A stretch of 64,000 nucleotides of DNA from positions 17,381,631 to 17,445,630 of the forward strand of contig NC_134569.1 of the NCBI RefSeq assembly GCF_050947875.1. Direction: 5' to 3'. The translations under genes and the position numbers were made by a program. This stretch comes from Dermacentor variabilis. Lineage: Eukaryota; Arthropoda; Arachnida; Ixodida; Ixodidae. The notes beneath the pieces were generated by a model. The model had not been told where the DNA came from. It worked only from the letters and a program-made list of their open reading frames with translations, and made no database searches. Shown one piece after another: positions 33,107 to 43,399 of the stretch (position 1 is the stretch's first letter; each line of letters opens with the position of its first letter).

Positions 33107-34723
33107 ATGAGCCAAGTGGACGATCTTGCCGAAAGGTTTGCGCAACAGCATATCAGAGTTAATAGAAATTGGCTGCAAGCTTGTGCCAGCCATTTTCAAG
33201 CGGAAAGCACCGCTTCTCTGCAAAGGACGGCATTTGGTGGCGACGTGTACAAGCAAGTCTACTACCAGTTGCTCCTAACAAATCTCTGGGAACTGGGAAT
33301 GACTTGCCTGCCTGAGAGTGCACTCGCTGCTCATAAGCTTATGCTGAAAGGTTCATTTTTTCTCCAAGTGGACAGTGTGCGTGACGTCAGCCAGCCGGCA
33401 TACTCTCAGTTGCTTAAAATCACGAACACCGAGAACCCCAACACCGTCGTCCAGGCGGATCCGATCGAGAAACCGTTCCCGTGGCAGGTGCAGCCGAAGA
33501 GAATGCTAAAGCTGGAGCTCACTGACGGTACTCGCCGGATGCAGGCTATCGAGTTTGAACCGGTGCGATGCATGAGCGTCGACATGCGACCTGGCATCAA
33601 GATACTGATCACGGGTCCCGTTGAATGCCGACGCGGCGTGATGTTCCTACGCGCGGACAATGTCCGTATCCTCGGCGGCATGGTGGAATCCCTTTTGGAA
33701 GAGAACTGTCGAGAGGCAGTGCTCTGCCGAGTCATAGGTCGCGACCCTGCTCAGCTACTAGACGGAGCAGCGCGCCATCAGACCGCCAACCGCTCAGAAA
33801 CGGACAGCGACGTCATAAGTAATCGCCAGAGTAGCAATAACCGAACATCTGATCGACCTGAGCGAGTTCGTACAACGAGCGGATCGCCACGAACCGGGCA
33901 TGATTTCCAGCAGCACAATGACAGCAGAGTGACTACTATTCCAGTGGCGAACAGCAATTCGACAACAGTTCGAATGTCCAGCTCGGTGTTAGATGCTTGG
34001 GATAGAGCTGATGAGGCAGACATGGATCCTGATGATGTGCTGATGAGCCAGATTAACCTGGGAAATCTAGAGCCGGAAGCTGAAAGGCCAGACTGTATCG
34101 ATGACGATGTTGACGAAGATCTCCTTCGTGAGCAGCTCGACTTCCAAGCGCTAGCGGCAGGTGACGGAGCATTACGGGATGCTGCTAACTCTGATGAAGA
34201 GCACAACGCTGGTGAACCAAACATTGAGTCACATCCAAGCACTTCTGCTCAAAGCACAAGCAGAAATATTGAGCCACTTAAAGAGGAGCCCCAGCAACGA
34301 AATGCAGACAAACAGTCATTTCCATCTCTTCCATACACACAACTTAGCTCTGTGTTAAAAAATGGCAAGCATCCAGACAGCTCCGAGGTTGTGATTATCA
34401 AGGGCTATATTTCCACTCCTACAAGCAAGCTGAAGGTAAGCCCAGAAGAGATGTGGCAGCTTTCAGCCATTGTCACTGATGATACGGCTTCATTGGAAGT
34501 GGCCATTGACAATTCCTTATTGGCAAATTGGATGGACTTGACTGCAACTGAGGCAAAGAAAAAATGCAAACTGTCTTCAAAATTCAAGGATATTTTTGCA
34601 GGAAAGGTGGCACAGTGTCAAGAGAAAATGAGGTCTTTGAATGGGCTGCTGACAATAAGTTTCTCTGGCAGGGACGCGAAGTTGCCTGTGCTGCTTGACT
34701 ATGATGAATGGAAGCAAGACTGA
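33107..34723 (+). CDS. RMI1: RecQ-mediated genome instability protein 1 (RMI1), intact
   Basis: Single-exon gene, 538 residues from ATG 33107. RMI1 is the OB-fold partner of BLM helicase and topoisomerase III alpha, which dissolves double Holliday junctions in the nucleus. Residues 1-60 form the N-terminal helical region (MSQVDDLAERFAQQHIRVNR). Residues about 60-210 contain the first OB fold with PKRMLKLELTDG and MRPGIKILITGPVECRRGVM. Residues 215-405 are an acidic, Ser/Asn-rich linker. Residues about 405-538 form the second OB fold (PYTQLSSVLK, VVIIKGYIST, LLTISFSGRDAKLPVLLDYD), which binds RMI2 in vertebrates. An upstream in-frame ATG at 33017 would add 30 residues, but 33107 aligns with the known N-terminus and leaves the E2F-like site outside the coding region. 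A partial second copy of its end lies at 37012-37492. Confidence 0.92.
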   Translation: MSQVDDLAERFAQQHIRVNRNWLQACASHFQAESTASLQRTAFGGDVYKQVYYQLLLTNLWELGMTCLPESALAAHKLMLKGSFFLQVDSVRDVSQPAYSQLLKITNTENPNTVVQADPIEKPFPWQVQPKRMLKLELTDGTRRMQAIEFEPVRCMSVDMRPGIKILITGPVECRRGVMFLRADNVRILGGMVESLLEENCREAVLCRVIGRDPAQLLDGAARHQTANRSETDSDVISNRQSSNNRTSDRPERVRTTSGSPRTGHDFQQHNDSRVTTIPVANSNSTTVRMSSSVLDAWDRADEADMDPDDVLMSQINLGNLEPEAERPDCIDDDVDEDLLREQLDFQALAAGDGALRDAANSDEEHNAGEPNIESHPSTSAQSTSRNIEPLKEEPQQRNADKQSFPSLPYTQLSSVLKNGKHPDSSEVVIIKGYISTPTSKLKVSPEEMWQLSAIVTDDTASLEVAIDNSLLANWMDLTATEAKKKCKLSSKFKDIFAGKVAQCQEKMRSLNGLLTISFSGRDAKLPVLLDYDEWKQD

Positions 34724-36700
34724 AACTTTACTGTTTCCTTTTCAGTCACCGTGTTTGTCTGTGATAACATATGTGTTGTTGATTGTTGCCTGATGGAGGC
34801 GGCTTTGAGTTCAAAAATGTTTGCTATAATACTTCCACTGCAGAATACCTCACCTATAAACCAAATCATATCTTTCTTCATTTAGCATATGTGCTGTCAT
34901 TCCGCAGTGAAATATGAAAAATTTATATGGGGCAGTACACATGCTCTTCCACATGTCAATGTTAACCGGCTTGAGAAGCTGGTGCAATTGATGCTTTGAC
35001 CTGCAGGCTGTGCCTAATGAACTTTCCGGAACTGGTTGCACATTGTTATCATGTCATATATTCGTTTAGTGATGCACAAAGGCATTTTGCATTTGAGTTC
35101 ATACTATTGCATTTAAATTTAACTATTTTTTTCATTGTAGAAAAAACACATACAGCTTGAAGACCAAGATATCTCTTGCCATGCACTCTAGTCTTATTCC
35201 GCTCCTTTATTTTGTACCTGTGTGTTAAAGTGCCTTGGCATTCCTGCCTGAACAGTGCTAGTTTTCATTTTTAACAGTAATTATGGATGTGACTTCATGA
35301 TGATAATCGAGCTTTTAATTTCCTTTCTTTGTCAGGTGCTGTGTCTACATGGTGCTCCTGTTGTTTCTGATAGGACAAGGGAACTCATTTTTACATGTTA
35401 TGATTACTGACATTACTTTGTTATTAATAATTCAGTGAGAAACAAGAAAGGGCTAATTTATTACCCTGTACTGTCAGCCACATATCATTCCGTTAGTTTG
35501 ATATTGCATGCTGCCTTTCTTCTGCTGCAGTCATGAAATAGTACCAACTTGTCATTGATCGGACAAATAATAAAGTCTTCTTATTGTTTTAATGCATTGA
35601 CTTTGCACTGAACCCTTCTTTCAACTACATTTACTACTCTTGTAGCTACAGAGTATGTTAGTTCTTACTTTATGTATTAGCTTGGTACTCTGTGAAACAA
35701 ACGTTTTCGACAGACCTTTAGTCAAACAGGCCGGTGTTTACACTACTGCAACTCTACAATATTAAGTGGCAATTTCGTGATCTAATCGTGATGACTACTC
35801 CGAGTTACCGAGCTAATGTGATTCAATGTGAGGCTTTTAAATTAGCAGATAAAACATTTCAGTTGTATTTGCCAGAATGACTCCTCACGTAATTCTGAAG
35901 AAATTAACCAGTTACTATGCTGCTTTGTGCGACTGAGTTGATGTGACGCAGCCAACGCAGGTGTGGCAGATGCAGCACAGAACACTTGTAAATGTGTCGG
36001 CCACAGTGATGCAGCTATTGGAGCATGCTGCTTGTGCGGTTGTGACCATGGAAGAGAGAATAAAATTTAAGAGGGAGTATTATGTCAGGTCAGGCAAAGA
36101 GCTTGTGTTTGCAAAGCAACCTCCTCTGATGTCTCCCTGCTTTCATTTGCACAATGTGCACATGTGAACAGTGCTTCTAGACATTTTCTTTCTCCATATT
36201 CTAGACATATTACGACGTTTGGTTTGTGGTAGGTTTTAATGTCACTGGCCTGCTGTAGTTGCTGTCGCTTTCTCCACTCCTTGCCGCATGCTTTCTGCTC
36301 ACATTTGAGGTCTTTATTTCACATCATTAGTTCCTGGTAACATTGTTGCCTGGTGGCTGCCCTACCCTTCTCATCCATATCTCATCTGAACCAGAATGTT
36401 GGTTCCTGATAAGTTTGGTTTATCAATATTTAATTGAATTGTTTGTGTGCATGGAGAAAAGGAAATAAACTAAAAGGGAGGAATACTTCACGCAGCCAGC
36501 CTTTGCAAGACAACTCTCTGTAGAAGTGGTTCCTTTCTCATTTTTGATACCTTCTCTAAATCTAAACCACCATACATTTTTTTTTTCTCAAAGGTCGACC
36601 CAACATGTGGCTACAATGTACTAATGTTGCCCTGCTCAGCGGACTCCACCCAGTGGGCTTTGTTAGCTGTAGGTTTTAATTAACGTGCACTTATTTGGGG
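34724..36700. other. RMI1 3' untranslated region and downstream sequence
   Basis: About 0.85 kb of AT-rich 3' sequence to the AATAAA near 35569, then sequence without recognisable genes. The sequence to 34980 is the part copied at 37012-37492. Confidence 0.45.
35569..35574 (+). promoter_or_regulatory. Probable RMI1 polyadenylation signal AATAAA
   Basis: CAAATAATAAAGTCTTCTTA, followed by T-rich sequence, is the best AATAAA after the stop codon. A second one near 36464 (GGAAATAAACT) is weaker. Confidence 0.5.
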
Positions 36701-37011
36701 TTGCCTTGCCAACCATACTGTGGACATTTTCTTGCGATATGTCTATGCAATTTCAGTTGTTTATATTGCAACAAAAGAAATAGTGAAGACACCGATCAAG
36801 AAGGATAGGTTAAAACTTAAGGAGTCTATTATTTATATGAACAAGACTTCTGTACAGAAGCCAAAAGCTATAAAATTTTTTAAACCTTATCCATCTTGGT
36901 TTGCCATCTTCACTATATCGTTTGTTCGACATACTTCCTCCCAACCAGACTCGATGCCGTCGAACCAACAATTTTATATTGCAACATGTACATTTATTGT
37001 ACATGTACATT

Positions 37012-37492
37012 TAAGTGGCCATCGACAATTCCTTATTGGCAAATTGGATGGACTTGACTGCAACTGAGGCAACGAAAAAATTCAAACAGCCTTCAAAATT
37101 CAAGGATATTTTTGCAGGAAAGATGGCACAGTATCAAGAGAAAATGAGGTCATTGAATGGGCTGATGACAATAAGTATCTCTGGCAAGGATGCGAAGTTG
37201 CCTGTGCTGCTCGACTATGATGAATGGAAACTTTACTGTGTTTCCTTTTCAGTCACCATGTTTGTCTGCGATAACGTATATGCTGTTGATTGTTGCCAGA
37301 TGGAGGCGGCTTTGAGTTCAAAAACGTTTGCCATAATACTTCCACTGCAGAATGCCTCGCCTATAAACCAAATCATATCTTTCTTCATTTAGCATATGTA
37401 CTGTCATTCCGCAGTGAAATATGGAAAATTTATGTGGAGCAGTACACATACGCTTCCACATGTCAATGTTAAGCGGCTTGAGAAGCTGGTGC
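37012..37492 (+). pseudogene. Partial duplicate of the RMI1 3' end
   Basis: This stretch repeats 34497-34980, starting AGTGGCCATCGACAATTCC and ending TTGAGAAGCTGGTGC, with roughly 90% or better identity by eye. It covers about the last 75 codons of RMI1 plus about 260 bp of 3' untranslated sequence. The frame stays open through LSFS-like codons; the original LLDYDEWKQD-stop is replaced by LLDYDEWKLYCVSF, because a short deletion removed the stop. There is no poly(A) tail and no upstream exon, so it looks like a local DNA duplication rather than a processed pseudogene. Confidence 0.85.
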
Positions 37493-37577
37493 GCAGCTCG
37501 TTGGCTGGCTTGATTGTAGGGTTGTAGATGACGTGTTTCATTCCCTAGGGAGCAACTTAGCTGCCTATTCTTACAGC

Positions 37578-37700
37578 ATGGTTTACTGCTCGGTGCCACA
37601 ATGCAGGACTTATTCGACCGAGCCCGGTGTGAGTTTTCATGCGTACCCCAAAATGGAGTTGCAGCGACGTGCCTGGCTGCTAAGTGGCAAAAGTCACTGA
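37578..37700 (+). pseudogene. THAP-type zinc finger N-terminal fragment (40 residues)
   Basis: ATG at 37578 opens MVYCSVPQCRTYSTEPGVSF, then HAYPKMELQRRAWLLSGKSH and a stop. The C-x4-C pair (C4, C9), the GVSFHxYP block and RRxWL at usual spacing are the first half of a THAP DNA-binding domain. The second metal pair (C and H) and the AVPTIF box are missing. It could be one exon of a THAP gene or a relic of a P-element transposase, many of which carry THAP domains. It begins 86 bp after the RMI1 partial duplicate. Confidence 0.6.
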
Positions 37701-37739
37701 AACCGAAATATGGTGATTGTGAGCAAGTGATGGGGAGGG

Positions 37740-38260
37740 GGGGGGGGGCACACAGGGCTTGTAGTGTGCTCACTAGATATCATGAAGTTAATCAAAACAC
37801 CCTGCGTCGAGATGCATGTGACTTGCACGCACAGACAACGCAGAAGTGCAGATTGAGGAGACAAAAATATAAGCGGTTTAATTACAGATAATATATACCA
37901 GTGATAAATCATCGTCCTGCAATCATACTTTGGCAAGTGGCAATCAGCACTGCATGTGACAAAAGGTGCGAAAAGTATGGTTATTAGAGCAAAAGTGCAC
38001 ATAGCTAATTTATGAAAGATCATGAAAAATGAATAACCAGTAAGAAAGCATCAGGTTGCTGGCTCGCTAAATATTATAATGATGTTTCACTTCGTGAACG
38101 GGTCGGTTGACTCGCGCTGGGCCTGCCGCCATTTGCTTTCTGCTTCTTGCTTGGCCTCTCGATCGCCAGACGAACCCGGTACATTCATAGCGTACACAGA
38201 ACCCGCAGCAAATGCCAGAGGAGGTGAACATAGAATAAAGAACAGCTGAACCAAGGGCGG
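37740..38260. other. Intergenic, no gene recognised
   Basis: Starts with a G run (37735-37748). No coding or repeat pattern I can name. Confidence 0.35.
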
Positions 38261-38261
38261 A

Positions 38262-38832
38262 TCCGGATCATGAGACTGAAATAATCAGAAGAATAAGAAT
38301 GGGCTGGGGTGCGTTTGGCAGGCATTCTGAGATCATGAACAGCAGGTTGCCATTATCCCTCAAAAGAAAATTGTATAATAGCTGTGTCTTACTAGTATTC
38401 ACCTACGGGGCAGCAACCTGGAGGCTTACAAAAGGGGTTCTACTCAAATTGAGGACGACGCAACGAGCTATGGAAAGAAAAATGATGGGTGTAACGTTAA
38501 GGGATAAGAAAAGAGCAGATTGGGTGAGGGAACAAACGCGAGTTAATGACATCTTAGTTCAAATCAAGAAAAAGAAATGGGCATGGGCAGGACATGTAAT
38601 GAGGAGGGAAGATAACCGATGGTCATTAAGAGTTACGGACTGGATTCCAAGGGAAGGGAAGCGTAGCAGGGGGCGGCAGGAAGTTAGGTGCGCGGATGAG
38701 ATTAAGAAGTTTGCAGGGACGACATGACCACAATTAGTACATGACCGTGGTCCTTGGAGGAGTATGGGAGAGGCCTTTGCCCTGCAGTGGGCGTAACCAG
38801 GCTGAAGAAGAAGATGATGATGATGATGAACC
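38262..38832 (+). mobile_element. RTE-type LINE, 5'-truncated 3' end
   Basis: An open plus frame reads MGWGAFGRHSEIMNSRLPLS, then VFTYGAATWRLTKG, KKRADWVREQTRVNDIL, KWAWAGHVMRREDNRWSLRV and WIPREGKRSRGRQ. This is the C-terminal region of RTE-like LINE polyproteins in ticks. It ends FAGTT-stop, then CTTTGCCCTGCAGTGGGCGT and a (GAT)n tail (38812-38830). A second, longer copy of this family lies at 48893-51277 on the other strand. Confidence 0.8.
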
Positions 38833-39800
38833 CCAGGGCGCCACCGCCTATGCTCCTCCAACGCGACGTTCCCCTCCCTCGTCCCCCCTCCGCCGCGCGC
38901 CTTCCTCTCCACTTCCAGGCACACGTCTCCCCCGGGGCTCGCTTCCCCCTTTTAGCTCGGCGGTCTCCGACTTCATGTCGCCGATTTCACAGACGGGGCA
39001 TGTACGCCTGCGTGTAAAAAATCATTGCTGCTCTGCGCACGAGTCTGGACTGTATGCGCTAGACTGTTTTGCAGCCAAGACGCCACACATAAAACGTTTA
39101 TTTTTACATGATATTTCGAATATTTATAGCGTTACAAATATGAGGGGCAGCAACATGGCGGCGCCTTTGCGGTTGCGACATTTTTTTCTGTCCAGCTTTT
39201 CCTCTTATATGCGTGAAAGTTCTGTGGTCACGTGTAGGGCCGAATCCTCTGGCTTCACGTTTGTTACGCAAAGCTCCCTCCCGCACAAGCATACCGGGAG
39301 GAAATATGCACCGCTAAGCGCACATTTTCTGCCGATGTGCTTGAGCAAGCTCGTTGATTTATTGCCACGTGTACATTTATCGTCTTAGTTTCAACATGTT
39401 AGTGCGGCGGCTGCACGTTGCTGTTAGAAGAGCGTGCGCAGTCTACGCTATTTTTTTCAAGCGAAGCTTGTATTGGCTCTATTGTATTAACCAAAAAAAA
39501 AAAAAAAAAAAGAGAGAGAGAACCGTGTGGCTCCCAGAGCAGAGCAGCTGCGGGAAAGAGCGGTTTGATTAGATGACAGCTGCACCGGCGCCGGAGCGTG
39601 TCTTTAGCAAGGATCAGCGCCACATAGGTAGCACAAGGCCTTTTCACTCCGATCCACGACGTCATGTTACCGGCTCAACTGCCATAGAATTAAATAGAGA
39701 TGCTCCCGAGTAGGCAACAATAATTTTCACGTCACCGCCTTCATCACGCCAGCCTTGTCAGTGGAAATCTCGGACCAGGTAGCGTGACTTCATGGATCGG
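38833..39800. other. Intergenic, GC-rich in places, no gene recognised
   Basis: A long open frame through 38741-39388 only reads through the LINE tail and proline-rich GC sequence. GCAACATGGCGGCGCC near 39148 is YY1-like. An A run followed by GA repeats lies at 39494-39520. Confidence 0.35.
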
Positions 39801-39879
39801 AGTAAATAGGGCTTGTGCTATCTAGGCGGTGTTGCAAGGACTCCAGTTGCATTGACGCGTGTTCACGCCGCGCGCGCGA

Positions 39880-39884
39880 CCAAT
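39880..39884 (+). promoter_or_regulatory. CCAAT box
   Basis: GACCAATCAG, a full NF-Y type site, in a GC-rich stretch about 100 bp ahead of the ATG at 39983. Confidence 0.4.
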
Positions 39885-39982
39885 CAGAACCGTTTCGCTT
39901 CCGCCGAGGAGGGAAACGGCAGGAAAGGGTTTCGCGTGCGCTGCGCTGGCTTCGTTTCCGTTCAGTTCAATCTAGAAAACGG

Positions 39983-40147
39983 ATGGACGGCCATACGTTG
40001 TGCGTTCTCCAGAGGAACAGGCAGCCTTCCACGACCGGCGGCGAGAACACGCCCGTGAAAGGGCTCGCCGTCAGCGGGCTAATCCAGCCGTTAGAGCCGG
40101 CCGAAAGCAGGCAATCTGACAGCAACGAAAATAAGATACCGAGCTGA
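39983..40147 (+). CDS. Possible first coding exon, unrecognised
   Basis: ATG 39983 opens a 54-codon frame: MDGHTLCVLQRNRQPSTTGG, then ENTPVKGLAVSGLIQPLEPA and ESRQSDSNENKIPS. Frame composition, the GC-rich context, the upstream CCAAT box and a TPVK motif (a cyclin-dependent kinase target form) make it look like the start of a regulated nuclear protein. I cannot identify it or a continuing exon. It may be a chance frame in a CpG-rich region. Confidence 0.3.
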   Translation: MDGHTLCVLQRNRQPSTTGGENTPVKGLAVSGLIQPLEPAESRQSDSNENKIPS

Positions 40148-40391
40148 GGGAGTGGGAGGCCGAAGTAATCCGGCGCCGTTACCTGTGTGTTTTTAACCGT
40201 GACGAAGGTCAGGTGCACGCAGGGAAAGCTTCGCTTACCCCCATATTCCGGTAGGGGAAAAGTTGGTCATTTCTTTTTTCCATAGAGGAAATAGATCTTA
40301 TTTGTTTCTCGTAAGCGTTTCCCTCCTAAATGTCTGTGAACTTCTGGAGTGGAAATAGTGGAGGTGGGCTCTCCAGAAGTGAAGCCGGTCA

Positions 40392-40402
40392 CCGCCATCT
40401 TG
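40392..40402 (-). promoter_or_regulatory. YY1-like site CCGCCATCTTG
   Basis: CCGCCATCTTG is the inverse of the YY1 consensus CAAGATGGCGG, in a GC-rich stretch with no assigned gene. It could mark a transcription start. Confidence 0.4.
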
Positions 40403-41445
40403 CTAGAGGCAAGAAGCCCGCGGAACTGCCGTAGCGGCCGTTGCAGACCACACAGTATGTTCGTCGTGTTTATTGGTTGTGCGCTGTTGCAACAGTGGTT
40501 AAATGACCGTGACATGCTTCCCGAGGGTAGTGCAACTCCCGAGTAAGTGATAGCTACACCAGTCACGTAAACATGACGCCGGCTGTAATGTTTCACTTGT
40601 AATATAAGCTCGCGTCGTCTACTCAGGACTGTCGTACGTCTTTCGTGCGTTTTCTTCATTTGGCAACGGTTCGGAAGGCGCTCATAAAGTGCGCGTATTT
40701 CAATATTAAATTTACGTTTATATCCTATAAATAATCGTCACGTCAGTGCGTGCGGTTTTTTTATGTATCGCATGCATGGACCACATGTTAGAAGAAGAGG
40801 ATGAGATTTCACCGCTGGCTTGCAGCGGTCTCGGATTGTGCTCGAAGGCATGTGCGGTGTGCTTGTACGACGACACACTCTGTTTGGTTTGTACCGTGTA
40901 CCTTCCGTGCAGCGACTGTTTCTTGATGTGGGAAACCAGCGAGACGAGCGCGCACACAGGAGAACACGTGGACAGGACGAGCGCTGGATTTACAAGGGCA
41001 TAGTTGTAAGCTCTGTGCTCGTTCTGACCACTTCTCTTGCGTACGCGTCTTTATGTTTCGTAGGTTTCCTGTTGAATAATTCTAGCCGTGCAGATAGTTT
41101 GTTGTAAAAGCCGGGCTTGAACACAAGGGCGTGAACCCTTTTGCAAGAATATTGCAGAGTGCTATCCATGGTTTTGGGTGCACCACATCACTAAGTATAC
41201 TAAACGAGCGAATTGCGAAGGAAAAGCGCGAATCTGCTTTCAGGATTGTAATATTTAAGAATGATTGAAAGCAGAACCTGAGTTGCAAAATTAAACATTA
41301 TGCATCTCAAAAATTCAGGTGTCAAATGGAAATGTTTTTGGCTGTTCCTGTGTCTGTGTAAAATTTCTGACTGATATTTCAGCTGTCCTGTGTGCTACAA
41401 TGAAAATTGAAGCAGCAGGAGCTTGATGTGGGCGAATTGGTGTAA

Positions 41446-41585
41446 CATACTTGACAAAAAAAAAAAAAGAACAGCGCTAAGAAGACGCGGACTAAAAGAA
41501 GATCATGTATGACGGACAGCCCCAGTCCGTCGTACATGTTCATTTAGTCCGCGTCTTTTTGGCGCCGTTTTTTTCTTCAAGTATG
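41446..41585. repeat. Hairpin element with about 60-bp stem
   Basis: CATACTTGA (41446) pairs with TCAAGTATG (41577). A-rich/T-rich shoulders follow, then AGCGCTAAGAAGACGCGGAC pairs with GTCCGCGTCTTTTTGGCGC, and CATGTATGACGGAC pairs with GTCCGTCGTACATG, around an 8-base loop. Nearly the whole 140 bp is self-complementary. Like the hairpin at 29644 it carries a GCGCTAA block. Confidence 0.82.
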
Positions 41586-42368
41586 CTGCAATGAAAAGTT
41601 CTATACGGGATGGATGAATGGCATCAACATTTCTGAGCCCATGTTAAATATAGATGAACGTCCACAGTGAAGTCGATGACGCAAGATCTGGCTTCAGCAT
41701 ATGACTATCAAGTTGTTCAGGATGATAATTAAACACATAGCTTAATTGCGGCGCTTTAATTGTGCAAACAGCTCGGTAATGTTGTGTACTAAAATAGATA
41801 GCAATTACTGTATCTGAACGTAAGTGACGCGACCACGAATATAACGCGACGGGAACTTTCGGTCTCTCAGAAAGAAAAAAAAAATTGCTTACTATAGAAA
41901 TTACTGTACCAACAGGAATTACTACTATAAAAACAGGAAACAACGCAAGAAGGCGGATGCCCGCAGGACTTTATTCAGCGATCGTTACTTCGAACTGCCG
42001 TAGCAGAATAAATGAAGTGGAAGGGCGACTGTTGAAGTATTTATCCCTGTCGGCAAGAACGACGTCGTCATTCATAGCATCTACCGAGGCTATTGGACAA
42101 ACATCACTTCAGAAATGCCCGCGACACAATGGAACACGGCAAAGCCTTACTCAGATATTGGGCGGTGAACTTCGAAGACTTGACAAGCCGCACAGCAGCG
42201 CCTATCTTACCTTTCACGTCAATTAGTAGGTAAACAGTGATGAATGCTCATTACGCACTCGCATCACACAAGCTTAATGGAATTGTATGGAGAGACCGTT
42301 CGTAATTTAACCAAGCGAAGAAGTGCGATTGGCGAAGCGTCTCGTCGAGAGCTTTTCTCAAGGCCTGC

Positions 42369-42833
42369 GGCCACGGAGGAAGGAAACTAAGGAGAGGCCC
42401 TACACCCTCCGCGCGCTAGGAGAAAAGTGTGGCGGAAATGACGTAGTAGGTTCTCATTTTTATGCTGCTTTTTTATTTTTTTTGTTGTATGGCCACGCCT
42501 TTTGGGCCACAATGGCGGCGTTGTTCTGATTTTGAGCGCTCACACGGGTTGCTCTGGTAGGTTTCGTGCCGTGGCAAAGGCGCTGTGTGGGCGGGTTTGC
42601 GTTAGTCACCGTGTCTTGTTGCGCTGTGTTACCTGCACCGTGCTCTGCCGGATGTTGCTCGAGCGTGCGCGAAACCACGCGCAGCGCGGCGTGGTTTCGC
42701 GAAAGATGTAAACAAGAGAGGAGGGTGGCACAAAAGGCGGAGCATCGCGATGAGCAACGCCAACTTCCGGCTTCACTTTCGCTTCACAAAGAGTGACGTC
42801 AGGGCCTCTCCTTAGTTTCCTTCCTCCGTGGCC
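42369..42833. mobile_element. MITE with 33-bp perfect terminal inverted repeats
   Basis: 42369-42401 (GGCCACGGAGGAAGGAAACT onward) is repeated exactly in inverse at 42801-42833. The 465-bp element is GC-rich inside, contains a hairpin GAAACCACGC/GCGTGGTTTC at about 42671-42700, and has no transposase. No clear target duplication is visible. Confidence 0.8.
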
Positions 42834-43076
42834 TGCGGCAATAAATCGACGTAGGAATAGCTTTTTTATCGACAACAGCGACACGCAGGGGCGGACTGAA
42901 GTATTTTCTAAAGCGGTTTGTTTTTTTATTTTGCTTCGCGGAACCATAAACAGAGGGAGCGCGGCCGTCCACGCTGGAATCGCGCTCTTTCCCCTCAATA
43001 TGGTGGCTGGTGGCTTCACTCGGCTTCACTTACCCCCGTAGGTGACGGCTGGCAACGGCTGGGACTGCCACTCCAG

Positions 43077-43220
43077 ACCTGAACATCGCCCCCGAGTGCT
43101 CCGTGATCGCTGCGCATGCGTGAGCTGAGAGAAGGTGAGAAAGGAGAACAACTCATTTTCGCCGGATGTGACGTCACATTGTTGCTTGTTTTTACTTTTT
43201 TGAAAGAGCTACTCTCGAAC
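43077..43220 (+). promoter_or_regulatory. Promoter-like module copy A (NRF1 and CRE sites)
   Basis: Contains TGCGCATGCGT (43111-43121, NRF1-like), GAGAAGGTGAGAAAGGAGAA, and TGACGTCA (43169-43176, CRE/ATF). An inverted near-copy is at 62681-62824. Downstream, a possible non-coding first exon ends at ACAG|GTAAAC (43394). No coding exon is assigned to it. Confidence 0.5.
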
Positions 43221-43399
43221 GTAGATTAGCCATTGCCGCCGTGTCGGCTGCAAGACGTTCTGCGCGCGCTTGGCGCGCTTTTGTGCGAGTCGAAAGCGTA
43301 TAACGTGCGCGAGCGCTGTTCGACTTGAGCAATCGTGGGCTTGGACTCCGTGACATTTACTTTCGTCATATGCGAGTTAGGGGCTCGCCGACAGGTAAA

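Noticed and set aside
38741..39388. A 215-codon open frame with an acidic and proline-rich start
   Set aside because: It begins in the tail of an RTE LINE, crosses the (GAT)n tract and continues through GC-rich noncoding sequence. No domain, splice or family support.
40718..41107. Cysteine-rich frame (CSGLGLCSKACAVCLYDD) as a small secreted peptide
   Set aside because: No signal peptide, no matching exon structure, and the sequence looks like part of a dispersed GC-rich repeat on the opposite strand.
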